Of a stretch of 31,059 nt of DNA, positions 14,611 to 22,924 are shown in pieces; within the stretch, counting starts at the first letter, position 1, and the number at the start of each line of letters is the position of its first letter. Location: assembly GCA_902806105.1 (NCBI GenBank), contig CADCVI010000125.1:1-31059 (forward strand), given 5' to 3'. A program made the translations under genes and the position numbers. The notes beneath the pieces were generated by a model. The model was not told the origin of the DNA, searched no databases, and saw only the letters and a program-made list of their open reading frames with translations. This stretch comes from an uncultured Rubrobacteraceae bacterium (GTDB lineage: Bacteria > Actinomycetota > Rubrobacteria > Rubrobacterales > Rubrobacteraceae).

Positions 14611-15572
14611 GTGGCCGGCCGTGCTCCCTTCTTCTCCAGCAGGAACTTTCTCGTCTCCTCGTTGAACGCCTCGGCGCGCTCGTCGTGGGGCAGGAGCGAG
14701 GCTTCCCGGAAAACCCTGAGCTCGGTGCGCGGGTTGGCCCTGGTGAAGCTCTCGGCCTGGCGCAGCGGGGTCGTAGTAGCCTCCTGTCCCCACGCCACGA
14801 TGGATTTCTGGGGCACCCGCGACCAGTAGCCCTTTAGCCCGAGGTTGAGCTTGCCGGAGACGAACGCCGCCGCGAGATGCTTCGCCCCGGGCTGGTGTCC
14901 CGTCCGGTAGTACCCCTCGACGAGCTCGTCCGTCACGAGGCCCGGGTCGTGGTACGCCATATTCCCCAGGTAGTACCGGATCCCGGCGCGGGAGACGATC
15001 GCGTTGTACAGGGAATCCCCGATCACCGGCGCCCGGAACAGCGCGTAGATCGCGTCTCCGAGCCTCCCGCTCGGCCGGTCCAGGCTCCCGAACCCGGTCG
15101 GGCAGATCAGGACGAGCTTCCCGAAGAGCCTCGGGGACCGCACCACCGCGGGCACGACGAGCGCCGCCGAGAGCGAGGAGGCGACCAGGTGCGCCCTCTC
15201 CCCGATCACGTCGCTCGCGAAATCCTCGACCTGCGCCGCGATGTCGTCCGGCCCGTAGGCCCGCTTCGGCTTCTCCGAGGCTCCGCAGCCCAGGAGATCC
15301 AACGCGTAAACCCGGAAGTCCCGAGAGAGCGCGGAGAAGTTCTCCCTGAACTCGAACGAGGAAGCCCCCGCGTAAACCCCGTGGACCAGCAACACGGGCG
15401 GAGACCCGACCTCCCCGCCGACGGTATACGCGAGCTCACCACCCCGCCACGCATACCGCCCCTCCTCGCCCCCGAGCCGCGCCGGCTCCCCGACCTTCTC
15501 CAGCCCCCGGTTCGCCACCGCGAGCCCGCCAGCCACGAGCCCCAGAACCCCCAACGCTCTCCGTAATCTCAT
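14607..15572 (-). CDS. membrane-anchored alpha/beta hydrolase with atypical active site
   Basis: A 321-residue protein from ATG 15572; a GTG at 15620 would add 16 residues but neither start has a good ribosome site. The first 25 residues (basic MRLRRAL then hydrophobic) look like a membrane anchor. The fold is shown by VLLVHGVYAGASSFEFR (oxyanion HG), YALDLLGCGASEKP and LVLICPTGFGSLDRP. The nucleophile elbow reads VASSLSAALV, with Ser but without the usual flanking glycines. The acid position reads WGQEATTTP with Glu rather than Asp. The base would be the His in SLLPHDERAEAF. This subgroup of hydrolases is widespread but poorly characterised. Function unknown. Confidence 0.82.
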   Translation of the reverse strand: MRLRRALGVLGLVAGGLAVANRGLEKVGEPARLGGEEGRYAWRGGELAYTVGGEVGSPPVLLVHGVYAGASSFEFRENFSALSRDFRVYALDLLGCGASEKPKRAYGPDDIAAQVEDFASDVIGERAHLVASSLSAALVVPAVVRSPRLFGKLVLICPTGFGSLDRPSGRLGDAIYALFRAPVIGDSLYNAIVSRAGIRYYLGNMAYHDPGLVTDELVEGYYRTGHQPGAKHLAAAFVSGKLNLGLKGYWSRVPQKSIVAWGQEATTTPLRQAESFTRANPRTELRVFREASLLPHDERAEAFNEETRKFLLEKKGARPAT

Positions 15573-15672
15573 GATCCCGCCCGAACCCCCTCGCCCTCGC
15601 CCGAAAGTATCCAAGGACACCTACCGACCCGGACCCAGATGCTAGAAACCAACAATCCCCACATCTTAGCCG

Positions 15673-15722
15673 TTGACAATCCTGCTTTTTTTAATAACCT
15701 TTAAGCAATTTAATTAAGCAGG
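15673..15722 (+). promoter_or_regulatory. marR-RND promoter with AT-rich repeat operator candidate
   Basis: A perfect TTGACA (15673-15678) is followed 16 bases later by TAACCT (15695-15700), a plausible promoter. Around it lie an inverted repeat CCTGCTT (15681-15687) / AAGCAGG (15716-15722) and a direct repeat TTAAGCA (15701-15707 and 15714-15720). The stretch is strikingly AT-rich for this genome. MarR-family proteins usually autoregulate through AT-rich palindromes overlapping their promoters, so autorepression is likely. The rest of 15573-15743 shows nothing else. Confidence 0.55.
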
Positions 15723-15743
15723 TTAAATACATAGGAGAACTGC

Positions 15744-16229
15744 TTGGATCGTGAACGGTTGGTGGATGAGATCCTTATGCTCTTGCCGGTGCTGGCGCGC
15801 GGGCTCGGGCGTCCGGACCATCTGGAGATAGGGGAGTTGGAGAAACGGGGGATCCCCTTCGATGCGACGCTCTCGCCGGGACACGTGCAGGTTCTTATAG
15901 CTCTCGGGCGCGGCCCGCATTCCATCGGGCGCCTGGCGGAGGCGGTGGGGGTCTCGCCGCCCGCGGCGTCGCAGCTTGTGGACAGGTTGTCCGAGCACGG
16001 GATGGTGGAGCGAAGGCCGGACCCTGCCGACCGCCGTGTGGTGCTCGTGGATTACGTGCCCGGCATGCAGGACATCGCGCGCCGGATGATGGAGGGCCGC
16101 GCCCGGAAACTCAGGGAAGCGCTCGGCCGTATGACGGACGTGGAGGCCCGGGCGCTGCTGAAGGGCCTCAAGCTGTTGGTGGAGAGCTTCGAACATGCGC
16201 GGGAGGAGAAGCATGAGCCGCATCGTTAG
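15744..16229 (+). CDS. MarR-family transcriptional regulator
   Basis: A 161-residue winged-helix regulator. The core is visible: LSPGHVQVLIALGRGPHSIG, RLAEAVGVSPPAASQLVDRL as the recognition helix, and the wing HGMVERRPDPADRRVVLVDY with the DxR pattern of MarR proteins. Dimerisation helices flank it, the last being RALLKGLKLLVESFEHAREE. TTG 15744 is supported by GGAG at 15734-15737, six bases upstream. Its last 17 bases overlap the start of the RND pump gene, so the regulator and pump are translationally coupled. It most likely represses the pair and is released by a pump substrate. Confidence 0.92.
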   Translation: MDRERLVDEILMLLPVLARGLGRPDHLEIGELEKRGIPFDATLSPGHVQVLIALGRGPHSIGRLAEAVGVSPPAASQLVDRLSEHGMVERRPDPADRRVVLVDYVPGMQDIARRMMEGRARKLREALGRMTDVEARALLKGLKLLVESFEHAREEKHEPHR

Positions 16230-19200
16230 CTGGTGTTTGAGGAACAAGTCCGTCGTCTTCCTGGCGACGCTGCTGCTCATAGCGAGCGGCATCTTCGCGA
16301 CGACGCGCCTCAACCAGGAGCTACTCCCGGACATCGAGTTCCCCATCATCACCATCTCCACCCCGGTCCCCGGCGCCGGTCCCGAGACCGTCGACGAGCA
16401 GGTGACGCAGCCTTTAGAGAGCGCCATCACGAGCGTCGAGAACCTGGAGACGATCCAGGCAAACTCCGCGCAGGGCTTCAGCGTCATCATCGCCGGGTTC
16501 AGCCTCGACGCCGACACCGAGGAGGCCGAGGCGGAGCTCCAGGCGGCCATCGAGAACGTCGGGCTCCCGTCGCAGGCCGTCGAGCCCGAGGTCAGGCGCC
16601 AGTCCGCCTCCGAGTTCCCGATCATGAACGTCTCGCTCGCCGCCCCGGACGGTAACCTCGCCTCCCTGACCTCGTACACCCAGGACGAGGTGGTCCCGCG
16701 CCTCGAAGAGGTCGACGGCATCGGCCGCGTGGACGTCGTCGGCGGCTCCGAGGAGCGCGTGGAGGTCGAGCTCGACCCGGCCGCCCTCGAAGAGAACGGC
16801 CTCCCGGCCGCCGCCGTTATAGGGGCCATACAGGGCGCCAACGCGAACTCCCCCGTCGGCTCCGTCGAGATCGAGGGTCTCTCCACCCCCGTGCGCGTCG
16901 CCAGCGAGGTCGGGGACGTAGAAGCCCTGCGTAACCTCCCGATAAGCGCAGCTTCCGCGGCGGGCGCGGCCCCTGGCGGCGCTCCGGGCGGTGCCCCTCC
17001 GGGGGTGGATCCCGCGGCGGCGGCCGGGGCCTCCCAGTACGCGGCCGCGCCGCCGGCGCCTGTGACGCTCGGCGAGATAGCGGAGGTACGGGTCGCGGAC
17101 GCGAACCTCTCCGGCATCGCGCGCACCAACGGCGAGTCGAGCCTCGGGCTGAACATAACCAAGGCCCCGGACGCGAACACCGTCGACGTCGCCGCGGACG
17201 TCGAGGAGGCGCTCGTCGGGGCACGCGAGGAGCTCGGGGAGGAGCAGGTCCAGGTAGTCTTCAACTCCGCCGAGGACGTCAAGGAGTCCATCAACAGCCT
17301 TATCGAGGAGGGCGTCATCGGCGCCCTGCTCGCGGTACTCGTGATCTTCTTCTTCCTGCGCTCCCTACGGGCCACGCTGGTGACGGCGGTTAGCTTGCCG
17401 ACCTCGGTCCTGGCCGCGCTCCTGTTCTCGTGGGGCTACGACCTCACGCTGAACATCCTGACCCTCGCCGGTCTTACCATCGCCGTCGGGCGCGTGGTCG
17501 ACGATGCGATCGTGGTCCTGGAGAACTCCTACCGTTACGTGCAGAAGGGCTACGACCCCGAGGAGGCGGCTTTACGGGGGACCACGGAGGTGGCGAGCGC
17601 CATCACCTCGTCCACGCTCACCACCGCGGCCGTCTTCCTGCCGCTCGCGGTCGTCGGCGGGATCGTCTCCAAGTTCTTCGTCCCGCTCTCACTCACCGTC
17701 GCCCTCGCCCTCTTCGCCTCCCTGATCGTCTCCGTCACCATCATCCCCGTCCTCGTGAGCGTGTTCATCAAGCGCGAGACTTCCCGGGAGGACCCGGGAG
17801 AGTACGCTTCCCCGTCCTCCCGAAACGTCTCCAACGAGGATGCCCCCGATGCCCGCCCTGGCAGCCGCCGGGCGCGCAGGGCCGGGAACAGGGGCGGAGG
17901 CGGGCTGGTCCGGGTGCTCGTCGGCGGCCTCGTCCTCCTCTTGGCGTCGGCGGTAGCTTTCGTCATAGCGGCCCGGGCCGGCCTCCTGGACGGCGTTCCG
18001 GGCGTACCGGCGGGCCTGCTGGACGCCGCGACGGGCCTCGACTTCACGTCGCCCGCCGTGATCGCCGCCGCGGTCCTCGGGGCGCTGGTCGTGCTCGGCA
18101 TCGTCCTGCTCTTTGTAAGGGCTTCCCGTGGGGCCTCGGGCCGCTCCTCCGGGGGCGAGGAGGACGGGTTCCTCGTCAAGCTGTACACGCCGATGCTCCG
18201 GTGGGCGCTCAGGCACCGGCCGGTGGTGATGGTGCTCGCGCTGGTGGTCTTTCTCGCGGGGCTCGCCACGATACCCTTCCTGCCCGTCAGCTTCTTCCCG
18301 GCCGGCGAGGAGAGGATCGCGCAGGCCAGGATCGAGCTAGCCTCCGGCGCCGGCCTCAACCAGACCGACGAGGCGGTCCGTCCCTTCGAGGATTTCCTCC
18401 AGGCCGACCCGGACGTGCGCAACTACCAGATCTCCATCGCCGGCGAGGACAACTTCGACCCCAACTCGCCCATCCGCTCGGCCAACCAGGCCCAGGCGTT
18501 CATCAACATAGAAGAGGAGGCCGACCCGCAGCAGACCATCCAGCGCATCAGCGCCGAGGGGCGTGAGATCTTCGGCGAGGAGGCGTTCCAGGCCGAGATC
18601 CTCCAGAACGGCCCGCCCCAGGGCGAGCTCCAGGCGATCATCACCGGCGGCACCGAGGGCGAGCGCGAGGAGGCCGCCGGGATAGTCTCCGACGAGATCT
18701 CCGGCATAAACTCAGTCATAAACGTCCGAAGCGACGTCTCCGGCGGCACCCCCGAGATCGTCGCCGAAGTAGACCCCGAGCGCTCGGCCCAGGCCGGCCT
18801 CTCCCCCCAGACGGTCTCCGGCGCCCTCGCCACCCTCCTCGGCAGCGGCGCCCCAGGCGGCGGAGCTCCCGGCGGTGCCCCCGGCGGCGGCGCCCCGGGT
18901 GCTCCCGGCGGGACACCGAGCATCGGCGACTCTCCGGTCTCCGTCAGCTTGCCGCCCGACGCCATCGACTCCGTGGACGAGGTTCGCGCCCTCTCGCTCG
19001 CGCCCGGCCTGACCGTCGGGGACGTCGCCGAGGTAAGCCAGGTCGAGGCACCGGCGGCGAAGAGCCGGGTGGACGGGGAGCCCGCCGTCACCGTGAACGC
19101 CCGCATCGTCTCCCAGGACACCCAGACCGTCTCCGCCGAGGCCCAGACCGCGCTGGCGGGGCTGAACCTGCCGGGCGACGTCGAGGTCAGCGTCGGCGGC

Positions 19201-19749
19201 GAGAACGAGGACATCGAGGAGAGCTTCAGGAACCTCTTCTACTCGATCATCGTGGCGCTCGCGCTCGTCTTCCTGCTGCTCGTGGTCTTCTTCGGCTCCG
19301 TCCTGGTGCCGCTCGTGATCCTGCTCGCCGTCCCCCTGACCACCGCCGGAGCCTTCGGGGCCCTGCTCCTGACGAACACCGCCCTGAGCCTCCCGAGCCT
19401 CCTCGGCATCCTGCTGCTCATCGGCATCGTCGTCTCCAACGCGATCCTGCTCGTGGACTTCGCCATAAAAGCCCGAAAGCACCACGCCGACGCCGACGAC
19501 GCCGTAATAGAGGCCGGGCGGGCGCGCCTCCGGCCCATCCTGATGACCGCGCTTGCCACCATCTTCGCCCTCCTGCCCCTTGCCCTCGGCCTGGCGGGCG
19601 GCGGGAGCGGCCTGATCTCCGCGAGCCTCGCCATCACGGTCATAGGCGGCCTCGCAACCTCGACCTTCCTCACGCTGCTGGTCGTACCGGTGGGCTACTC
19701 CCTTCTGGAGAGCGCCCGGAGCCGCCGCAAGAAAAGGCGGTACTCTTGA
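16213..19749 (+). CDS. RND-family multidrug efflux pump (SwrC/AcrB-like) with extra transmembrane hairpin
   Basis: A 1178-residue resistance-nodulation-division pump. It begins VSWCLRNKSVVFLATLLLIA and LLPDIEFPIITISTPVPGA, standard for the family. Proton-relay aspartates are in RVVDDAIVVLEN (Asp430, Asp431, matching AcrB 407/408). The AcrB Lys940 position reads Ser in GIVVSNAILLVDF, as in Gram-positive SwrC-like pumps. Unusual features: Gly/Pro-rich inserts at about 252-282 (APGGAPGGAPPG) and 878-902, and between the two halves (about 535-650) a polar linker plus two additional hydrophobic segments (about 565-587 and 613-635), giving roughly 14 segments instead of 12. ATG 16213 follows GGAGGAG. 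No adaptor or outer-membrane gene is nearby. Confidence 0.93.
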   Translation: MSRIVSWCLRNKSVVFLATLLLIASGIFATTRLNQELLPDIEFPIITISTPVPGAGPETVDEQVTQPLESAITSVENLETIQANSAQGFSVIIAGFSLDADTEEAEAELQAAIENVGLPSQAVEPEVRRQSASEFPIMNVSLAAPDGNLASLTSYTQDEVVPRLEEVDGIGRVDVVGGSEERVEVELDPAALEENGLPAAAVIGAIQGANANSPVGSVEIEGLSTPVRVASEVGDVEALRNLPISAASAAGAAPGGAPGGAPPGVDPAAAAGASQYAAAPPAPVTLGEIAEVRVADANLSGIARTNGESSLGLNITKAPDANTVDVAADVEEALVGAREELGEEQVQVVFNSAEDVKESINSLIEEGVIGALLAVLVIFFFLRSLRATLVTAVSLPTSVLAALLFSWGYDLTLNILTLAGLTIAVGRVVDDAIVVLENSYRYVQKGYDPEEAALRGTTEVASAITSSTLTTAAVFLPLAVVGGIVSKFFVPLSLTVALALFASLIVSVTIIPVLVSVFIKRETSREDPGEYASPSSRNVSNEDAPDARPGSRRARRAGNRGGGGLVRVLVGGLVLLLASAVAFVIAARAGLLDGVPGVPAGLLDAATGLDFTSPAVIAAAVLGALVVLGIVLLFVRASRGASGRSSGGEEDGFLVKLYTPMLRWALRHRPVVMVLALVVFLAGLATIPFLPVSFFPAGEERIAQARIELASGAGLNQTDEAVRPFEDFLQADPDVRNYQISIAGEDNFDPNSPIRSANQAQAFINIEEEADPQQTIQRISAEGREIFGEEAFQAEILQNGPPQGELQAIITGGTEGEREEAAGIVSDEISGINSVINVRSDVSGGTPEIVAEVDPERSAQAGLSPQTVSGALATLLGSGAPGGGAPGGAPGGGAPGAPGGTPSIGDSPVSVSLPPDAIDSVDEVRALSLAPGLTVGDVAEVSQVEAPAAKSRVDGEPAVTVNARIVSQDTQTVSAEAQTALAGLNLPGDVEVSVGGENEDIEESFRNLFYSIIVALALVFLLLVVFFGSVLVPLVILLAVPLTTAGAFGALLLTNTALSLPSLLGILLLIGIVVSNAILLVDFAIKARKHHADADDAVIEAGRARLRPILMTALATIFALLPLALGLAGGGSGLISASLAITVIGGLATSTFLTLLVVPVGYSLLESARSRRKKRRYS

Positions 19750-19778
19750 GGTTCTGCCGAACAGGCTAAAAAGGTCGC

Positions 19779-19805
19779 GCCCCCGGAGCCCCGCGCTCCG
19801 GGGGC
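19779..19805 (+). terminator. perfect 11-bp GC hairpin between RND pump and MFS genes
   Basis: GCCCCCGGAGC (19779-19789) and GCTCCGGGGGC (19795-19805) pair perfectly around a 5-base loop, making a very stable stem. It ends only about 8 bases before the ribosome site (GGAGGA, near 19815-19820) of the next gene. No T-run follows on the plus strand. On the minus strand the stem is followed by TTTTT, but no minus-strand gene needs it. It may terminate or attenuate transcription from the pump gene, or protect a processed end. Confidence 0.5.
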
Positions 19806-19824
19806 TGCCGACGCGGAGGAAAAC

Positions 19825-20976
19825 GTGGGGGACGAGGGGAAGACGCTACGGACCAGGCCGATACTGGCCCTTGTCTTCTCCACCTTCGCCAGCATCGCCG
19901 GGTTCCACCTGCTGCTCTCCGTCGTGCCGCTCTACGCGGACGAGGTAGGGGGCGGTAGCGCGGGGGCGGGGCTCGCGACGGCGGCGTTCATGCTCTCCAC
20001 GGTGCTCGCCCAGACCCAGATGCCCCGCGCCCTCGCCCGCTTCGGCTACCGGCCGATACTCGCCTCCGGCCTGCTCTTTCTGGGCCTCCCGTCGTTCCTG
20101 TACGCCTTCACCACGGGCCTGACCTCCGTGCTCGCGGTCACGCTGGCGCGCGGCGTGGGCTTCGGCATCGTCACCGTCGTCTTCGCCGCGCTCATCGTCG
20201 AGCTCGCGCCGGCGGAGCGCAGGGGAGAGGCCCTCGGCCTCTTCGGCATCGCCATAGCGCTCCCGACCATCTTCTCTAATCCGTTCGGCCTCTGGCTCGT
20301 GGACGGCTACGGCTACGGGTACGCCTTCATCCTCGGCGGCGCGGCCCCCCTGCTCGGCTTCGCCTCCTTTCTCGGTGTGGGATCCACGCGGGGCGGCGGA
20401 CATGCGAACGGAGCCGGGTTTCTACAGGGTCTCGCGCGCGGCCCGCTGCTGCGGCTGGTCCTGCTCTTCGCCGTCTGCACCATGGTCGGCGGGGTGATCG
20501 TGACGTTCCTGCCCCTCGCGGCCCCCGGCGTCGGCGCCTTCTCCGCCGCTACCGCCCTCCTCGCGCTCGGAATCGCGACGGCCGCCGGGCGATGGTGGGC
20601 AGGACGCTTCGCCGACCGTAACGGCCCGCGGGGCCTGCTCGCCCCCGGCCTCATCCTCGCCGCGCTGGGCGTGGCGACCCTCGCGCAGGGTGGCCCCGCC
20701 CTCCTGGCCGGAGGAACGCTCTTCGGGCTCGGCTTCGGGGCCCTACAGAGCGCGACGCTCGTCATGGTCATGGCCCGCGTCTCGAAGGACGAGTACGGGC
20801 TCGGCAGCACCCTCTGGAACGCCTCCTTCGACGCCGGGACCGGCCTCGGGGCCTTCCTCTTCGGTTTCGTGATCGAAGCGAGCGGCTTCTCAAGCGCCTT
20901 CTATCTCTGCGCCGCGCTCCTCTGCGCCGCCCTCATCATCGTCAGGCTCGACCGCGCCGCGACCGGACACGCCTAG
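19825..20976 (+). CDS. MFS transporter, 12-helix drug/sugar type
   Basis: A 383-residue protein of about 12 membrane segments, short for the superfamily. Helix 1 leads to LLSVVPLYADEVGGGSAGAG, a DHA1/YfcJ-like opening. The motif after helix 4 reads RGVGFGIVTVVFAALIVELA, then PAERRGEALGLFGIAIALP. The second half has WWAGRFADRNGPRGLLAPG as a motif-A copy, then TLFGLGFGALQSATLVMVMA. GTG 19825 follows GCGGAGGA. It starts 75 bases after the RND pump gene, with a strong hairpin between. Its tail faces the carboxypeptidase gene 37 bases away. Substrate unknown. Confidence 0.87.
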   Translation: MGDEGKTLRTRPILALVFSTFASIAGFHLLLSVVPLYADEVGGGSAGAGLATAAFMLSTVLAQTQMPRALARFGYRPILASGLLFLGLPSFLYAFTTGLTSVLAVTLARGVGFGIVTVVFAALIVELAPAERRGEALGLFGIAIALPTIFSNPFGLWLVDGYGYGYAFILGGAAPLLGFASFLGVGSTRGGGHANGAGFLQGLARGPLLRLVLLFAVCTMVGGVIVTFLPLAAPGVGAFSAATALLALGIATAAGRWWAGRFADRNGPRGLLAPGLILAALGVATLAQGGPALLAGGTLFGLGFGALQSATLVMVMARVSKDEYGLGSTLWNASFDAGTGLGAFLFGFVIEASGFSSAFYLCAALLCAALIIVRLDRAATGHA

Positions 20977-21013
20977 CGGACCCGCACGGCGAGGTTACAC
21001 CCAGAAGATCTCG

Positions 21014-22684
21014 CTACCCCTCCAGCCGCACCGTCCCGGCCTTCTTGCTCCTGACCTCCACCGAGACCGGACCCTCCCCACGCACCATCCACGTCGCCCG
21101 CGCCGCGTAGGCCGAGGGCAGGCCCGCAAAGAAAGCCGGGCTCTTCCACGAGTTGCCCCCGAGCGCGGAGCGTCCCGCGAGGTGGCCGAGGTCCACCCCT
21201 GTCTCGCCCGAGACCAGGCTCGCGCCCTCCGGTAGCGTGATCTCCGCCTTCACGGGCTTCGTAACGCCCTTCTCCTGCGCCATCTTCGTCACGTTCGTCG
21301 GCAGGTAGCCCGTGTTCCTGACCCGAACCTCGACCCTGCGCAGGCCGTCCGAGAGCCCTTCGACCTCCAGCTCCGCTTCGAGGCGCGGGGCGCAAGCTGC
21401 GTGGGCGAGGGCGAAACGGGTGAGCTTCTCGCACTCGGCCTCGAGAAACGACGGGGGCGGGTTCTGGAAGGTGAACTTGGTCTTCCAGCCCCCGATCTCG
21501 ACAATCCCGAGCTGAGGGTGCTTGAAGGTTTTCCAGTCGACGAACCCTTCGCCCCCCAGGGCCTCGTCGTTCCAGCGCAGCATCGCGAGGGAGGCCTCCT
21601 CCGGAGGATCGCGGAAGAACGAGATGAAGTCTTTTACCTCCACGCCCGCCGCCCTCGCCATCGACCAGAACTCGATCGTGTACGCGAAGACGCCGTAGGC
21701 GGAGTACGCCCAGTCGTCGAAGGCTCCGGTTATGACCTCGTTCGGGGCGTAGCGGAAGTCGTGGTAGACGGAGATGTTCGGGTAGCCGGTCAGCTCCGTC
21801 CCCCGTTCGCCCAAGGCCTTGAAGACGGCGAGGTCGTGCTCGGGCATCTTCTCGTCTTCCTTGTCCGAGAACGGGCGGAGGATCGCGCCGCAGAACGTAT
21901 GGTAAGTGTGGATGGAGAAGACGTTCTTCCGCGCCAGGACTGCCTCCACCTGCGCCCTCGACTCCGGCTCGGAGAGCGGATACGGACCCGCGCCCCGCTG
22001 CTCGTGGTCCTCGCGCCAGCCGTAGGGGTACTGGCGGTTCATGTCCAGGCCGTACAGGGGGCGCGCTATCTTCCGCTCGAACCCGTCGTAGTCCTTGAAG
22101 CGACCTTCCTTGTAGACGCGGTAGTAGGTTACTCCGGGCTCCGACTCGTCGGGGCGTCGCAGGACCATGAGCCGCGGGTCCTTCTCGGAGACGCGCCACT
22201 CGCCGTCCTCGTCCTCGACGCGCATCTGGACGATGCTTCCGTCGCCGTCGAGGTCTTCGGGCTGGAGGCCGGGCTCCTCCTCGGGCTCGGGCCAGGGGCG
22301 CGTGCTCGCACGCAGGGTGTGGGGGGTGGTGAGGTAGCGTTCCGCGCCGTCGGGGGAGAGGCGGGGGAGGACGTAGAACGTCCCCTCGTCCAGGAGGCGG
22401 GTGACGCGGTCGTCCGTATCGTGGCCTTGCAGCAGGATCTGGATCAGGTGCAGCGCCGCCATCGAGCCGGTGACCTCGCCGGCGTGGGTGTTGCCGTCCA
22501 CCCAGAAGGCGGGTTTCTCGGAGGCCGGGCCGGTCTCGCGGTTGGTGATCTCGGCGAGCAGTATCTCCCTACCCTCCCTGCTCTTCCCGATGGACACCAC
22601 CTCACACAGCCCGGGATGCTCCTCCGCGAACCCCCTCAACACCCCCACCAACTCGTCGTAACCCAGGTACCGATCGAACCTCAA
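21014..22684 (-). CDS. M14-family zinc carboxypeptidase
   Basis: A 556-residue metallopeptidase of the M14 family, which removes C-terminal amino acids from peptides. Zinc ligands are His67 and Glu70 (DGNTHAGEV) and His259 (SIHTYH). The substrate-binding Asn215-Arg216 lie in LDMNRQYPYG and the catalytic base is Glu338 in YTIEFWSM. Between the PDG and NR motifs sits a 90-residue insert with LDGDGSIVQMRV and DPRLMVLRRPDE, usual in a bacterial M14 subgroup. The C-terminal 150 residues form a beta-rich accessory domain. No signal peptide is seen, so it is probably cytoplasmic. TTG 22684 is chosen because GGAGGAGGGG lies just upstream. A CATAAT -10-like box is at 22723-22728 (minus strand). Confidence 0.9.
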   Translation of the reverse strand: MRFDRYLGYDELVGVLRGFAEEHPGLCEVVSIGKSREGREILLAEITNRETGPASEKPAFWVDGNTHAGEVTGSMAALHLIQILLQGHDTDDRVTRLLDEGTFYVLPRLSPDGAERYLTTPHTLRASTRPWPEPEEEPGLQPEDLDGDGSIVQMRVEDEDGEWRVSEKDPRLMVLRRPDESEPGVTYYRVYKEGRFKDYDGFERKIARPLYGLDMNRQYPYGWREDHEQRGAGPYPLSEPESRAQVEAVLARKNVFSIHTYHTFCGAILRPFSDKEDEKMPEHDLAVFKALGERGTELTGYPNISVYHDFRYAPNEVITGAFDDWAYSAYGVFAYTIEFWSMARAAGVEVKDFISFFRDPPEEASLAMLRWNDEALGGEGFVDWKTFKHPQLGIVEIGGWKTKFTFQNPPPSFLEAECEKLTRFALAHAACAPRLEAELEVEGLSDGLRRVEVRVRNTGYLPTNVTKMAQEKGVTKPVKAEITLPEGASLVSGETGVDLGHLAGRSALGGNSWKSPAFFAGLPSAYAARATWMVRGEGPVSVEVRSKKAGTVRLEG

Positions 22685-22924
22685 ACTACCCCTCCTCCAT
22701 CCCTCCGTCTCTGGACTGGACCATTATGCGCGACGCCGGGGCCGCCGCGCAGACCCTCCAAAAGCCGCAGCAGGACCGTTTCGGGTACCAAATGTTGCGG
22801 CTGTTTTTGCTAACCTGCACCATGTTGAGTACCAGGACGGTCGCCGCTTCCTTGCCGTGTGTGGCCGCTAACAAGGGATATATAATTGCTTTTCGGGGAC
22901 AGAACCATCGGAGGTGATGAGGCG
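22685..22924. promoter_or_regulatory. divergent promoter region of carboxypeptidase and kinase
   Basis: For the plus-strand kinase a perfect TATAAT occurs at 22881-22886, with a weak -35 seventeen bases upstream (TGTGTG, 22858-22863). Transcription would start near 22893. The ribosome site GGAGGTGAT (22910-22918) is a full complement to the 16S 3' end. For the carboxypeptidase, CATAAT is at 22723-22728 on the minus strand. No other gene is seen; short open frames here lack ribosome sites. Confidence 0.6.

Noticed and set aside
16954..18915. The Gly/Pro repeats of the RND gene as a sequencing artefact or DNA repeat element
   Set aside because: They keep the reading frame, codons vary between repeats, and each lies in a loop region of the protein, so they look like genuine protein insertions.
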